A stretch of DNA of 64,000 nt. Origin: Rhodoplanes sp046000175 (GTDB taxonomy: Bacteria > Pseudomonadota > Alphaproteobacteria > Rhizobiales > Xanthobacteraceae). The notes under the pieces are model-generated. The model saw nothing but the letters and a program-made list of their open reading frames with translations. It did no database searches and was not told where the DNA came from. The translations under genes and the position numbers were made by a program. Positions within the stretch are counted from its first letter, which is position 1. Each line of letters begins with the position of its first letter. The stretch is from assembly GCF_046000175.1 (NCBI RefSeq), contig NZ_JBEOMB010000053.1, forward strand, positions 1 through 64,000, in the 5' to 3' direction. This document shows positions 63,945 to 64,000 of this stretch, in pieces.

Positions 63945-64000
63945 TCTTGCGCGCGCGCACGTCCTGCGGTCGGAAAGGGCGAGGCGTCACGATACGGGCG

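Overview
The window is about 64 kb of GC-rich DNA (mostly 65-70 % G+C by eye) from an alphaproteobacterium. It is most likely a member of Hyphomicrobiales (Rhizobiales) near Rhodoplanes, Bradyrhizobium or Rhodopseudomonas. The grounds are the gene order zapE-mdh-sucC-sucD-sucA-sucB-lpd, the acnA/ccm pair with DUF1223 and DUF2794 neighbours, the nth/DUF2244 pair next to dapB, an initiator tRNA with an A:U variant in its anticodon stem, and several families of short palindromic intergenic repeats. I infer the taxon from gene content and order; no search was run.

Layout. Positions 1-9.7 kb form an accessory, mobile-type island. It holds a double-domain methyltransferase with a partial direct repeat beside it, decayed pieces of at least three insertion sequences (IS5-like, ISAs1-like and IS256-like), a fragment of a CelD/BcsL-type acetyltransferase, an H-NS family protein, a MobA/MobL-type relaxase with a vestigial helicase region, and a divergently transcribed accessory gene. 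From about 10.3 kb to the right end the DNA looks chromosomal: an ABC-F ATPase, MOSC, PepSY and DUF72 proteins, proB, a ccmABCD-ccmG cytochrome c maturation cluster, acnA, DUF1223 and DUF2794 genes, two tandem Bax-inhibitor-1 proteins, a YbbA/YbbP exporter divergent from a TesA-like esterase, thpR, a GNAT protein and zapE. The TCA-cycle block mdh-sucCD-sucAB-lpd follows, then dapB, gpmI, an AraC/MGMT protein, DUF2244/nth, crcB/DUF190, a quinone reductase, fhs, tRNA-fMet, CHAD and MgtC proteins, an exported papain-like protease, and a NhaP2-type antiporter.

How the genes work together. The TCA genes supply malate dehydrogenase, succinyl-CoA synthetase and the whole 2-oxoglutarate dehydrogenase complex (E1 sucA, E2 sucB, E3 lpd); aconitase sits elsewhere in the same window. 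The ccm genes translocate haem and keep the apocytochrome thiols reduced. Two foreign-looking insertions interrupt the housekeeping order. One is a five-gene guest cassette between sucB and lpd: DUF4160, DUF2442, a broken MNT-type nucleotidyltransferase, LysE and MAPEG genes. The other is a single gene just after lpd with its own promoter-like sequence, encoding an N-terminal macro-like domain fused to a C-terminal TIR/SEFIR domain.

Main candidate for a new system: the macro-TIR fusion at 46348-47463. Its architecture (an ADP-ribose-type binding fold joined to a probable NAD-consuming or signalling TIR fold in one 371-residue protein) resembles the split parts of Thoeris-like antiphage immunity. 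Second-rank observations are the relaxase whose helicase half has lost its Walker motifs, the nucleotidyltransferase with an in-frame TAG, and the exported C1 protease with a DUF4384-like tail.
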